DNA of 64,000 bases from Scandinavium sp051650185 (lineage in GTDB: Bacteria; Pseudomonadota; Gammaproteobacteria; Enterobacterales; Enterobacteriaceae). The DNA lies in assembly GCF_051650185.1 (NCBI RefSeq), contig NZ_JBOFIN010000026.1, positions 4,215-68,214 of the forward strand, given 5' to 3'. The notes under the pieces were generated by a model. The model was given only the letters and a program-made list of their open reading frames with translations. It had not been told where the DNA came from and made no database searches. Numbering within the stretch: position 1 is the stretch's first letter; every line of letters begins with the position of its first letter. The position numbers and the translations under genes are program-made. This document shows positions 1 through 8,246 of the stretch, in pieces.

Positions 1-210
1 CAGCACGCGGCAAATCTGCTCTACCGACTCTTTGACGGAGATAAGGTGTCCGTCAATACGGATTTTAAGACCAGGAATAACTTCTACGCGATCGCCGAGC
101 GTCGCAATTTTGCCATCGACGCTGACGCGCCCGGCCTGAATCATCGTTTCGATTTCACGGCGGGAGCCGTGGCCAGCACGAGCCAGCACTTTCTGTAATT
201 TCTCGCTCAT
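1..210 (-). CDS. rluB: 23S rRNA pseudouridine(2605) synthase RluB, N-terminal part
   Basis: The first 70 codons of a leftward gene that runs off the window edge. The translation opens MSEKLQKVLARAGHGSRREI and continues with an S4-type RNA-binding domain (the segment around IQAGRVSVDGKIATLGDRV), which matches the start of E. coli RluB. The family modifies U2605 in helix 93 of 23S rRNA. The catalytic pseudouridine synthase domain lies outside the window and cannot be checked. In E. coli yciQ separates yciO from rluB. Here only 98 bp lie between them, so yciQ is missing from this position. Confidence 0.93.
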   Translation of the reverse strand, partial: MSEKLQKVLARAGHGSRREIETMIQAGRVSVDGKIATLGDRVEVIPGLKIRIDGHLISVKESVEQICRVL

Positions 211-308
211 CGAGCTTCCTTAAGGTGTCGCCTTCCCAGGCGTCGTGGAGAATTCTGGATACCGTATTTCATGGTATTTAGGGCCGCGTAGTATAGCCGT
301 TACCGCGA

Positions 309-929
309 TTACTGGAAAGGCTTCACATCACCGACGCCTTCACGCACCACAACAGGCGCGTCTTCGGTCAGATCGATAACCGTGGTCGGCTGTTGGCCGA
401 GATAGCCGCCGTGAATGACCAAATCGACCACTTTCTCCAGGCGGTCTTTAATCTCTTCCGGATCAGACTCGGTAAACTCGCTGCCCGGTAGCATCAGAGA
501 CGTCGACAGCATCGGCTCACCCAGCGCTTCGAGTAACATTTGCGCTATCGGGTTGGACGGCACGCGCATCCCAATGGTTTTACGCTTTTCCTGCAACAGG
601 CGACGCGGAACTTCTTTGGTGCCTTTGAGGATAAAAGTGTAGTTGCCCGGCGTGTTGTTCTTGATCAGACGAAACGCCACGTTATCGACAAACGAGTAGG
701 TCGACAGCTCCGACAGGTCACGGCACATCAGGGTGAAGTTGTGCCCGTCAGGCAAATGACGAATACGACAGATTCGCTCCATCGCGCCTTTGTCTTCAAT
801 TTTGCAGCCCAGCGCATAGCCTGAGTCCGTTGGGTAGACGATAACGCCGCCCTTACGCACGATCTCCACGGCCTGGTTTATCAGGCGCTGCTGTGGGTTA
901 TCCGGATGAATATAAAAAAACTGACTCAT
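309..929 (-). CDS. yciO: Sua5/YciO/YrdC family protein YciO
   Basis: A 206-residue protein, the same length as E. coli YciO. It has one YrdC-like domain: the segment KGGVIVYPTDSGYALGCK near residue 26 and the RHLPDGHNFTLMC stretch mark the nucleotide/RNA-binding fold shared with threonylcarbamoyl-AMP synthases. YrdC itself makes the t6A precursor. YciO is a separate paralogue whose physiological role is not settled. Its ATG overlaps the stop of the upstream rnm gene in an ATGA arrangement, so the two are translationally coupled, as in E. coli. Confidence 0.92.
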   Translation of the reverse strand: MSQFFYIHPDNPQQRLINQAVEIVRKGGVIVYPTDSGYALGCKIEDKGAMERICRIRHLPDGHNFTLMCRDLSELSTYSFVDNVAFRLIKNNTPGNYTFILKGTKEVPRRLLQEKRKTIGMRVPSNPIAQMLLEALGEPMLSTSLMLPGSEFTESDPEEIKDRLEKVVDLVIHGGYLGQQPTTVIDLTEDAPVVVREGVGDVKPFQ

Positions 930-1807
930 ACTTCCCTCTCAATGATCTCTAGCGGCTGTTCCCAGCTCTGCCACACGCCTTCTGCTCCGGCGGGTAGCCA
1001 CAGTTTGCGACCCAGTTCAATCCACGGACAAGGCTGATGGAAATCAGACCCTTGTGACGCCAGTAATCCATACTGACGCGCATACGCCGCGAGCTGGGCA
1101 CGTTCGTGGGGAGCCTGCTGGCACTGAGCGACTTCCATCGCGTCGCCGCCACATTCGCTGAAGTGTGCCAGCAATCTTTTCAGCCACTTGGCAGAAAGAT
1201 TATAGCGCCCGGGATGGGCGATCACCGCCTTGCCACCAGAATGATGAATGACATCAATAGCTTGATCTATTGTACACCACTGCGGCGGAACGTATCCGGT
1301 TTTCCCGCGCGCGAGGTATTTTTTGAAAACGTCGGCGATATTGCTGGCTTTGCCTGCCTCAACCAGAAAACGGGCAAAATGACCACGCGTCACCGCCCCG
1401 CCGTCTGCCAGCTTCAGCGCGCCTTCCCAGGCCCCAGGGATCTGGGCTTTATCGAGGCGTTCAGCAATCAGCTTCGCTCGTTGTTGACGGCGCTCTGTTT
1501 GCCCGGCCAGAAACGCGATCATTGCAGGATGCTCAATATCGATATTCAAACCGACGATATGAATTTCATGATTTTCCCAGACAGTGGAGATCTCCACGCC
1601 GGTAATCAAATTCAGCGGCAGGTTGGCGCGGGCAATTTCAGCTCTCGCCGCCGGGATCGCCGCCACGCTGTCGTGGTCGGTAATGGCGAGCGTCCCAACC
1701 CGCATGTCTAGCGCACGGTGCACCAGTTCTTCCGGCGTCAGCCGGCCATCTGATGCGGTGGTGTGGCTGTGCAGATCGTAAATCACGGCGTAAGAAGGGT
1801 CGCTCAA
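926..1807 (-). CDS. rnm: RNase AM (5'-3' exoribonuclease; PHP-family phosphoesterase), former TrpH/YciV
   Basis: PHP-domain metallophosphoesterase. The metal-binding motifs IYDLHSHTTASDG, LAITDHDS, GVEIS and AHPGRY, and a C-terminal SQGSDFHQP, are all present. In E. coli this enzyme trims the 5' ends of rRNAs and degrades short RNAs 5' to 3'. The frame stays open another 64 codons upstream. I place the start at the TTG beginning LSDPSYAV because it has a GGAG Shine-Dalgarno 5 nt upstream and gives 293 residues, the same as E. coli. The upstream extension has no family resemblance. In E. coli this gene directly faces the trp leader; here 7 kb of extra genes lie between them. Confidence 0.93.
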   Translation of the reverse strand: MSDPSYAVIYDLHSHTTASDGRLTPEELVHRALDMRVGTLAITDHDSVAAIPAARAEIARANLPLNLITGVEISTVWENHEIHIVGLNIDIEHPAMIAFLAGQTERRQQRAKLIAERLDKAQIPGAWEGALKLADGGAVTRGHFARFLVEAGKASNIADVFKKYLARGKTGYVPPQWCTIDQAIDVIHHSGGKAVIAHPGRYNLSAKWLKRLLAHFSECGGDAMEVAQCQQAPHERAQLAAYARQYGLLASQGSDFHQPCPWIELGRKLWLPAGAEGVWQSWEQPLEIIEREV

Positions 1808-2063
1808 AATCGCTCCGGGTATCAGTGTAGTCGTATCAAATTTTATCAATGCGGCGCACATCATAGCGCCTGCGACGGATTTTCCGAAATCGCGATGACA
1901 GCGAAAAATGAAGGTGGCGAAATCGACGAGTGGCAGCCCAAAACACGTTTCCAAACACTTTCGTAAACGCTGAAACACTTTTTTCACCAAAACTCCCATT
2001 CGGCACTTGTCATGCAGCTATGATCAAAAGTGAACTAAGCAATTGTCATGAAAGAGAAAAAAA

Positions 2064-2204
2064 ATGACCCGCTTGTTTAATTTTGGTCAGCTATTGCCTT
2101 GCATGATCGCGGTTGCGCTATACCCTAGCCGTCTCTTTTCCCCGTCAGGTGTCCACTCTGACGCGTTAAATTTTGTCTTAACATGGAGCCTTTATGCTGC
2201 CTAA
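2064..2204 (+). CDS. Candidate 46-residue leader ORF overlapping the SPFH operon
   Basis: An ATG-started ORF of 46 codons (begins MTRLFNFGQLLPCMIAVALY, ends LTWSLYAA) that is too short for ordinary gene calling. Its stop codon TAA lies 11 nt inside the next gene, so ribosomes finishing it would stop right at the next start. The product has a hydrophobic stretch (LLPCMIAVALY) and a second semi-hydrophobic stretch at the C-terminus. The Shine-Dalgarno is weak (AGAGAAAAAAA before the ATG). I do not recognise the family. It may be a real small membrane protein, a translational-coupling leader, or chance. The exact overlap is the main evidence for it. Confidence 0.4.
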   Translation: MTRLFNFGQLLPCMIAVALYPSRLFSPSGVHSDALNFVLTWSLYAA

Positions 2205-4071
2205 CCTTACTGGTGAACACGGCGCTCAGGAAAGGCGCTTGCGTGTGCGTCTGCTGTGGTGCAGAGCATTTGCATGCCTCCTCCTGATCTTGTCTGCCGT
2301 CCTCTACTGGATGCCGCTCTCTGTCGAACAGACCTCATGGCTGGCGTTTGCCCGTCCGTTGATTTCAGGTGCCCTACTTGGCCTTGCCGTCATCGAGAAT
2401 GCCCTGTGTCAGTTGCCCTCACTGCGTAAAAGCCGTGTGATGGCAACAGAGGCTGACGGCGAAAAGAAAAAAATCTGGCAACGCCCTGTGCCACCAGGCA
2501 TCACGCTGTGGTTCCGGCATCTCTGGCAACATGGGCTGACCCTCGCCGCCGCCGTGCTTGCAATAACGATTATTAGCGCGAATTTCTCCGCACAACACGT
2601 GCTTGCTCCCCTTACTCGTGGGCAGATCCCGGTAGCCTCACTGCTATTGACAGCCTGCTTTGTTCTGCTGGTTTGCGAGCGCATGCTGAGCTTCCGCCCT
2701 TTGCGCCACTGGCCACAGCAGAAAGTCTGTGTTGGGTTGCTGCGAGCACTGCTTAGCGTTTTTCTCATCACCACCCTCGCGCTGGCTCTCGTTAATGCGT
2801 TCAGCATTCTGGCGTACTGGACGCTTTATCTGGCAAGCCTGCTGGTGATCGTGGTCGCCGCAGAGTTTTTGATTCGGGCGGTGGCGACAATATGGATTGC
2901 TCCTTCACCGGCCAGAAAAACGCCGTTCCTGACCCAAAGCCTGCTCGCTGAGCAGTACCGCTGGCCGCTGCATCCGCTGCTGAGCATTCGCAAAAAAATC
3001 GTGCAGCATTTTGGCGTTGATATTGGGCAGATTCAGGCCTTCCGTCTGATCGGCAAAATCTTTGTCCCCGTCGCCTGCGTGATTGCGCTGACAGGCTGGT
3101 TGATGAGCGGCATCAGCGAAGTCTCCGTCAGCCAGCGTGGCGTTTATGAGCGTTTTGGTAAACCGACGGAAGTGCTGCTACCCGGCGTGCATGTGGGTCT
3201 GCCGTGGCCTTTTGGTCGCGTATTGCCGGTTGATTTCGGTGCCGTCCATGAGCTGGCATTAAGCGAAGCACAGCCTGAAGTGCAACCCTCTTCCGCAACG
3301 GTGACCGATCTGATTGAAGGCCCTGCTCCCCAGGAAAGCTGGCGCCTGTGGGACAGCAGCCATAGCACCGATCAGGCACAAGTCATCGCCAGCGCCGTGG
3401 GCGATAAGCAAAGCTTCCAGATCGTCAATATGGATATTCGCCTGATCTGGCGCGTAGGCTTGCATGATAACGATGCGCTGAACAGCCTGTATCAAACTGA
3501 CGATCTGCCGACCACTATCCAGCGCGTTGCCCGTCAGGTGATGACACAGTATTTCTCACATCAACAACTGGATGCGCTGCTGAATGAACAGCGCGCGACC
3601 ATGGCGACCAAACTCAACCGTGAGATCCAGCAGCGTCTGAACGCGCTCAATACCGGTGTCGAACTGCTCTATACCCGTATCGAATCTATTCATCCCCCAG
3701 CAGGTGCAGCAAACGCTTATCACGGCGTACAGGCGGCGCAAATCGCCGCCAATGCCTCAATCGCGCGCGAAAAAGGGTATGCCGCTTCGACAGCCAATGA
3801 TGCCCAACGAAAAGCGACCACCGCTATTGATGGTGCTCAGGCTTCAGCCAACGAAATGCAGGCCCAGGCTACCGCCTCTTTAACGCGCTACAGCGCGGAC
3901 TATGAGTCCTGGAAAATCAATCCAGAGGCTTATCTGAATGAGCGACGCTATCAGGCCTACAGCAAGGCGCTGGCAAAAACCCCGTTGCTTATCCTGGACA
4001 GCCAACTGAGCACAAACAACGAGTCGGTACTCGATACGCGCCAGTTCGCCCCTTCCTCCCGCCAGAACTAA
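2194..4071 (+). CDS. HflK-like SPFH protein with a polytopic membrane N-terminus
   Basis: A 625-residue membrane protein. Residues about 20-300 contain roughly seven hydrophobic segments (near 22-40, 50-70, 115-130, 147-162, 180-202, 207-230 and 285-305). An SPFH/Band-7 domain follows from about 308 (VSVSQRGVYERFGKP...LLPGVHVGLPWPF), as in HflK. An Ala/Gln-rich coiled-coil region lies at about 500-590. Housekeeping HflK has one membrane anchor and about 420 residues, so this long multi-pass N-terminus is unusual. A GGAG sits 5 nt before the ATG. It is the first large gene of an operon with two more SPFH genes and a metal ATPase. SPFH proteins build oligomeric membrane cages; a role in organising the linked pump is inference. 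Confidence 0.85.
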   Translation: MLPNLTGEHGAQERRLRVRLLWCRAFACLLLILSAVLYWMPLSVEQTSWLAFARPLISGALLGLAVIENALCQLPSLRKSRVMATEADGEKKKIWQRPVPPGITLWFRHLWQHGLTLAAAVLAITIISANFSAQHVLAPLTRGQIPVASLLLTACFVLLVCERMLSFRPLRHWPQQKVCVGLLRALLSVFLITTLALALVNAFSILAYWTLYLASLLVIVVAAEFLIRAVATIWIAPSPARKTPFLTQSLLAEQYRWPLHPLLSIRKKIVQHFGVDIGQIQAFRLIGKIFVPVACVIALTGWLMSGISEVSVSQRGVYERFGKPTEVLLPGVHVGLPWPFGRVLPVDFGAVHELALSEAQPEVQPSSATVTDLIEGPAPQESWRLWDSSHSTDQAQVIASAVGDKQSFQIVNMDIRLIWRVGLHDNDALNSLYQTDDLPTTIQRVARQVMTQYFSHQQLDALLNEQRATMATKLNREIQQRLNALNTGVELLYTRIESIHPPAGAANAYHGVQAAQIAANASIAREKGYAASTANDAQRKATTAIDGAQASANEMQAQATASLTRYSADYESWKINPEAYLNERRYQAYSKALAKTPLLILDSQLSTNNESVLDTRQFAPSSRQN

Positions 4072-4090
4072 AAATAAAGGCCTGAGAAAA

Positions 4091-5095
4091 ATGAAAATTC
4101 GCTCTATCGCCACCCAGGCGACCACGACAAAAGTTGGAGTGACTCACTCCGGGACAAACCCGAAAGCCCCCAACTTCGCCAGACGAGGTGTTCGTTACGC
4201 TGTTGCAGGCCTGCTGGTTCTGCTGGCGCTGCTGACGGCCTGTCTGGTTCAGGTGCATGCAGGCAGTGCCACAGTGATGACCCGTTTCGGCAGCCCTGTG
4301 CGTGTGCTGATGGCACCGGGCCTCGGCTGGCGTTTGCCTGCCCCGTTTGAAACGCCGGTTGAAGTCGATTTACGCAGCCGTTCAACGTCAAGCGGCCTTC
4401 AGGACGTCGGTACCCGCGACGGCCTGCGCGTGATTGTCCAGGCGTGGGCAATCTGGAAAGTCAGCCCGGACCAGCAGCATGTTCTGCGTTTTATTCGCGC
4501 GGTTCAGAACCAGCCAGAAGAAGCGGCGCGTCAGATTCGCACCTTTATCGGCTCTTCACTGGAAACCACCACCAGTAATTATGCGCTCTCCGAAATCGTC
4601 AACACGGATGGCTCGAAGGTGAAGATCCCGCAGCTTGAGCAGCAAATTAAAGAGCAGTTGAAAGCCCAGTTGCTGAAAAGCTATGGCATTGAGCTGATTG
4701 ACGTTGGCATCGAACGCTTAACCCTGCCTGCGGTCACCCTCAACGCTACCGTTGACAGAATGCGTGCAGAGCGTGAAACCATCGCTACCGAGCGCACGGC
4801 AGAAGGCAATCGTCAGGCCGCGGATATCCACTCGAAGGCAGATAAAGAAGCGCGTATCACCGAAGCTGACGCTTCAATTAAAGCCGCGACCATCATGGCG
4901 CAGGCGCAGCAGGAATCGGCGGCTATTTACGCCAAAGCCTATGCGCTTGATCCTGAGCTCTACAACCTGCTGCGCTCGCTCGATACGCTCAATGACATTG
5001 TGAATAAGAGCACGCGAATCGTCGTCAGCACCGATGCGGCGCCGTTTAAAGCGCTGGTCCAGCAACCGACTGATGCGAATAAGGCTGCGCAATGA
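4091..5095 (+). CDS. HflC-like SPFH protein
   Basis: 334 residues. It has a cytoplasmic N-terminus of about 32 residues, one transmembrane helix (about 36-56, AVAGLLVLLALLTACLV), then an SPFH domain starting VHAGSATVMTRFGSPVRVL and a long charged helix (about 220-280) with the MRAERETIATERTAEG segment that closely resembles HflC. HflC normally pairs with HflK around the FtsH protease. This copy lies far from the hflX-hflK-hflC locus and is a paralogue. It starts 19 nt after the preceding SPFH gene and its stop overlaps the next start by 4 nt, so co-production is very likely. Its partner could be either flanking SPFH protein. Confidence 0.85.
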   Translation: MKIRSIATQATTTKVGVTHSGTNPKAPNFARRGVRYAVAGLLVLLALLTACLVQVHAGSATVMTRFGSPVRVLMAPGLGWRLPAPFETPVEVDLRSRSTSSGLQDVGTRDGLRVIVQAWAIWKVSPDQQHVLRFIRAVQNQPEEAARQIRTFIGSSLETTTSNYALSEIVNTDGSKVKIPQLEQQIKEQLKAQLLKSYGIELIDVGIERLTLPAVTLNATVDRMRAERETIATERTAEGNRQAADIHSKADKEARITEADASIKAATIMAQAQQESAAIYAKAYALDPELYNLLRSLDTLNDIVNKSTRIVVSTDAAPFKALVQQPTDANKAAQ

Positions 5096-6294
5096 AAAGG
5101 CCATCCGTAACGACCTCCCCATGGGGGCAATCTTATCGCATCGCCTTCTTCGGGCTGTATGCGGCCACGCTGCTTGCGGCACTGGCCTGGCTGTTTTCCA
5201 GTTTTCATCAGGTTACGCCAGACAGCCAGGCCGTGGTCTTCCGTTTTGGCAAGCCAATAGCCGTTGAACGTCCGGGCGTGGTCTTTGCCTGGCCTGCGCC
5301 AGTGGATAACGTCCAGGTGATCCCAGGCCCGGCTCGCATCCTGCAACATGATGTGCTGCCGCTTCAGCGTAAAGAGCAGCTCAAAACGCTGACTGCCGCG
5401 CAGGTGACTGCGGATGCGGGCGCGGGCGCGGGCTATCAGCTCACGGGGGATGCCGGCGTGGTTCAGCTCAACATGCAGGTGTTTTACCGCATTGATAATC
5501 CGCTGCGTTATGTCTTACAGCGCCCACATGTGGACGCGCTGATTGATCGTCTCGCACAGCGTGCTTCAACGCTTATCTGTGCCGGTCGCGATCTCGACAC
5601 CGTACTGGTCGCCCGTCCTGAAACCCAACAGGATGACACCTATGCCGCGCAAGAGCGTTCACGCCTGCGTAGCGACCTGAAGCAGATGATGGACAAAGAC
5701 TTACAGCAGCTTGCCGGTAGCGATAACGATCCCGGCATTGTGATCGAGCGAGTTGATATCGCCTCTTCGCTGCCAGATGAAGCGGTTGATGCCTTTAACT
5801 CGGTGCTGACAGCCAGTCAGCAGGCGGAGAAGAACATCGCGCAGGCACAAAACGAAGCGACACTGCGTTTACAAAAATCCCAGCAGCAGGCTGACCGCGT
5901 GATTCAGCAAGCGGAAGCCAGCAGCAGTGAAATGCACGCCAAAGCAGAAGTTGCCACCCAGACCATCACCAAACTGGCACAGGCACGTGCCAGTGGCAGC
6001 GATGCCGGGTTACTGCAACGACTGTGGCGTGACCGGATTTCCGCCATTCTTTCTCATGCCGGGCAAGTGCTGACGGTAGCGCCTGAAAATAAAAACCGAC
6101 TGGTGCTGTCCGGGCCTGACGATCAGGGCATCGATCAGCCTGCATCCAGCGATACAACGGCGTCGTCAGGCAACAGCGTCACGTCGAACTGGGCCTCTTC
6201 ATCGTCATCCTCGGTGTCGGCCCCGGCCACAACTTCAGCGCCTGCGTCGAATACGCCCGCCTCTCTGTCTGATGTCTTTGGAGATCTGCGATGA
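5092..6294 (+). CDS. Second HflK-like SPFH protein with Ser/Thr/Ala-rich tail
   Basis: 400 residues. A single transmembrane helix (about 17-39) is followed by an SPFH domain (VTPDSQAVVFRFGKPIAVERPG) and a Gln/Ala-rich coiled coil (about 240-310, many QQAEK/AQNEA turns), then a low-complexity tail from about 340 rich in Ser, Thr, Ala and Pro (NWASSSSSSVSAPATTS). Domain order matches HflK, which also has a disordered tail. The start codon overlaps the HflC-like gene (ATGA) and the stop overlaps the ATPase start (ATGA), so genes two to four of the operon are translationally coupled. Three SPFH genes in a row is more than the usual HflK/HflC pair. Confidence 0.85.
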   Translation: MKRPSVTTSPWGQSYRIAFFGLYAATLLAALAWLFSSFHQVTPDSQAVVFRFGKPIAVERPGVVFAWPAPVDNVQVIPGPARILQHDVLPLQRKEQLKTLTAAQVTADAGAGAGYQLTGDAGVVQLNMQVFYRIDNPLRYVLQRPHVDALIDRLAQRASTLICAGRDLDTVLVARPETQQDDTYAAQERSRLRSDLKQMMDKDLQQLAGSDNDPGIVIERVDIASSLPDEAVDAFNSVLTASQQAEKNIAQAQNEATLRLQKSQQQADRVIQQAEASSSEMHAKAEVATQTITKLAQARASGSDAGLLQRLWRDRISAILSHAGQVLTVAPENKNRLVLSGPDDQGIDQPASSDTTASSGNSVTSNWASSSSSSVSAPATTSAPASNTPASLSDVFGDLR

Positions 6295-8204
6295 GCCATC
6301 AATGTAGTCACGGTCACTTTCATCCCAACTTTAGCCAAACGCTGCTGACGCCAGAAGAGCAACGGCGCATGACCGTCCAGTTAACGCTGGCGATGACCAC
6401 CATTGGGCTGATTTTGCTCAGCCTGTTGTGGCGTACGATTGCGCCACAGCAAAGCGCAATCAGCGATCTGCTGGCAGGCGTGGCGTGGCTTATCGTTGCC
6501 GTGCCGGTGTTCCGTGCGGGCTGGCATAGCCTGCGCCACCCAGATTTACACGGCGTAACAGACTTGCTGATTGTGCTGGCAATGCTGGGGGCCTGGGCGC
6601 TGGGCGACCTCATCACTGCCGCTCTGTTGCCGGTATTGATGATTTTCGGTCACATTCTGGAAGAACGCAGCGTGATGGGCACGCGTCAGGCGATTGCGGG
6701 TTTAACCAAACTGACCCGAAGCAAGACCCGTCGCGTTAATGCCGATGGTTCGCTGGATAGCGTCGATAGCCAGAATATCGTCGTTGGCGATATCGTGGAG
6801 ATCCGCGCCGGGGATAACGTTCCGGCAGACGGCAAAATTATCAGCGGCTACGCCAGTCTGGATGTTGCCTCAATAACCGGAGAATCGGTGCCACAGGAAG
6901 CTGGCCCGGGAAGCCTTGTTTTCGGGGGGTCAATCAACCTCAACGGTTTGCTGCGGATGGAAGTGACCCATACCGGCGATCAGTCCACGCTCGGTAAAGT
7001 CATCGCGCTGATGAAAGATGCCGAACAGGCCAAACCGCCGATCACGCGTATGCTGGAGCGCTATGCGTCCCATTACCTGATTCTGGTTCTGCTGATTGCC
7101 GCCAGCACCTGGTTTTTAACCTACGACAGCCAGGCAATGTTAGCCGTGCTGGTTGCCGCCTGCCCTTGTGCGCTGGTGCTCTCTGCCCCGGCCACCGCAA
7201 TGGCAGGAATTGCCGTTGCGGCACGTCACGGCATCCTGATCCGCAATGCCGCCTTCCTCGAAGAGCTTGCGGATGTTGATGCGCTGATCGTCGATAAAAC
7301 CGGCACGCTGACGCAGGGACGGTTGCAGATGGTGGACGCCATTCTGGCTGCCGGTTGTGATGAGCAACAGGTTATCCAGTTGGCCGCTACCCTCGGTGCA
7401 ACCAGTAGTCACCCGGTTAGCCATGCGCTTGCAGACTATGCGCCAGCCGATGAGACATTGGGTATTCATGAGGTCGAAGAGCGGCAAGGTATGGGCATTA
7501 TCGCCCGAACCGATCGCGGCCAGGCGCTTCTCGGGCGCTCGGATTTGTTTGTTGAGCACGGTGTCTCTCCGCTCGCGCTGCCGGAACACGAAGGGCCGCT
7601 GGTTGGTGTTGCTCTGGATGGACAGTTCCTCGGCTGGTTGCTGCTCGCGGACACTCTTCGCCCGGAAGCCGCAGAAGCCCTGCGGGAACTCGACACGCTG
7701 GGCATTGAAAGAAAAATGCTGCTGACCGGTGACCGCATTGCGGCAGCGCGTAGCGTCGCGGCCTCATTGGGTATTGAAGATGTGGTCGCGCAAGCCCTGC
7801 CGTCCACCAAACTGGATGAAGTGCAAAAAGCGGTGCGCGAGGGCTGGCATCCGCTGGTCGTTGGCGACGGCATTAACGATGCGCTGGCGCTGAAAGCGGG
7901 TGCTGTCGGCATGGCGATGGGCGCGAACGGGGCGGATATTGCGCTGGTTTCCGCTGACGTGGTGCTGACAGGTAGCGATCTTCGTCGTCTGCCTACCGCG
8001 ATTCGCCTGAGCCGCCGCTGTCGCAGAACCCTGATGGTGAATGTCTTTATCGGCCTCGGCTGGACCATCTTGATTGTCGCTGCCGCCGCACTCGGTCTTT
8101 TAGGTGGCGCAGGCGCGCTGATTGCCGCACTGCTGCATAACCTGAGTACGCTGATGGTACTGGGAAATACCGGGCGGTTGTTGCAGTTTGATGAGACGCA
8201 TTAA
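6291..8204 (+). CDS. Heavy-metal translocating P1B-type ATPase (CPC pump), substrate uncertain
   Basis: 637 residues with all P-type hallmarks: TGES (196-199) in the actuator domain, CPC (291-293) in the transport helix, DKTGTLT (335-341, phosphorylated Asp335), the HP dipeptide (374-375) of the N-domain, TGD (479-481) and GDGINDA (525-531). It has no HMA metal-binding domain, only a short N-terminal Cys/His cluster (HQCSHGHFHP). The last transmembrane region carries HNLST (616-620) rather than the DxG motif of zinc/cadmium/lead pumps, the MxxSS of copper pumps or the HEGxT of cobalt pumps, so substrate cannot be assigned by the common rules. Coupled by a 4-nt overlap to the SPFH gene upstream and followed by a terminator. 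Likely an inner-membrane metal exporter. Confidence 0.9.
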   Translation: MSHQCSHGHFHPNFSQTLLTPEEQRRMTVQLTLAMTTIGLILLSLLWRTIAPQQSAISDLLAGVAWLIVAVPVFRAGWHSLRHPDLHGVTDLLIVLAMLGAWALGDLITAALLPVLMIFGHILEERSVMGTRQAIAGLTKLTRSKTRRVNADGSLDSVDSQNIVVGDIVEIRAGDNVPADGKIISGYASLDVASITGESVPQEAGPGSLVFGGSINLNGLLRMEVTHTGDQSTLGKVIALMKDAEQAKPPITRMLERYASHYLILVLLIAASTWFLTYDSQAMLAVLVAACPCALVLSAPATAMAGIAVAARHGILIRNAAFLEELADVDALIVDKTGTLTQGRLQMVDAILAAGCDEQQVIQLAATLGATSSHPVSHALADYAPADETLGIHEVEERQGMGIIARTDRGQALLGRSDLFVEHGVSPLALPEHEGPLVGVALDGQFLGWLLLADTLRPEAAEALRELDTLGIERKMLLTGDRIAAARSVAASLGIEDVVAQALPSTKLDEVQKAVREGWHPLVVGDGINDALALKAGAVGMAMGANGADIALVSADVVLTGSDLRRLPTAIRLSRRCRRTLMVNVFIGLGWTILIVAAAALGLLGGAGALIAALLHNLSTLMVLGNTGRLLQFDETH

Positions 8205-8211
8205 TCGTTAT

Positions 8212-8238
8212 AAAGGGATGCATTTTGCATCCCTTTTT
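8212..8238. terminator. Bidirectional intrinsic terminator between the ATPase and cupin genes
   Basis: Inverted repeat AAAGGGATGCA / TGCATCCCTTT around a short T loop, followed on the plus strand by a T-run. The A-run on the left gives the mirror U-tract for the convergent cupin gene. Confidence 0.85.
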
Positions 8239-8246
8239 CTTTCCAG

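Noticed and set aside
1808..1999. 64-codon N-terminal extension of rnm
   Set aside because: The TTG start with good Shine-Dalgarno gives the exact family length; the extension shows no similarity to any part of the family.
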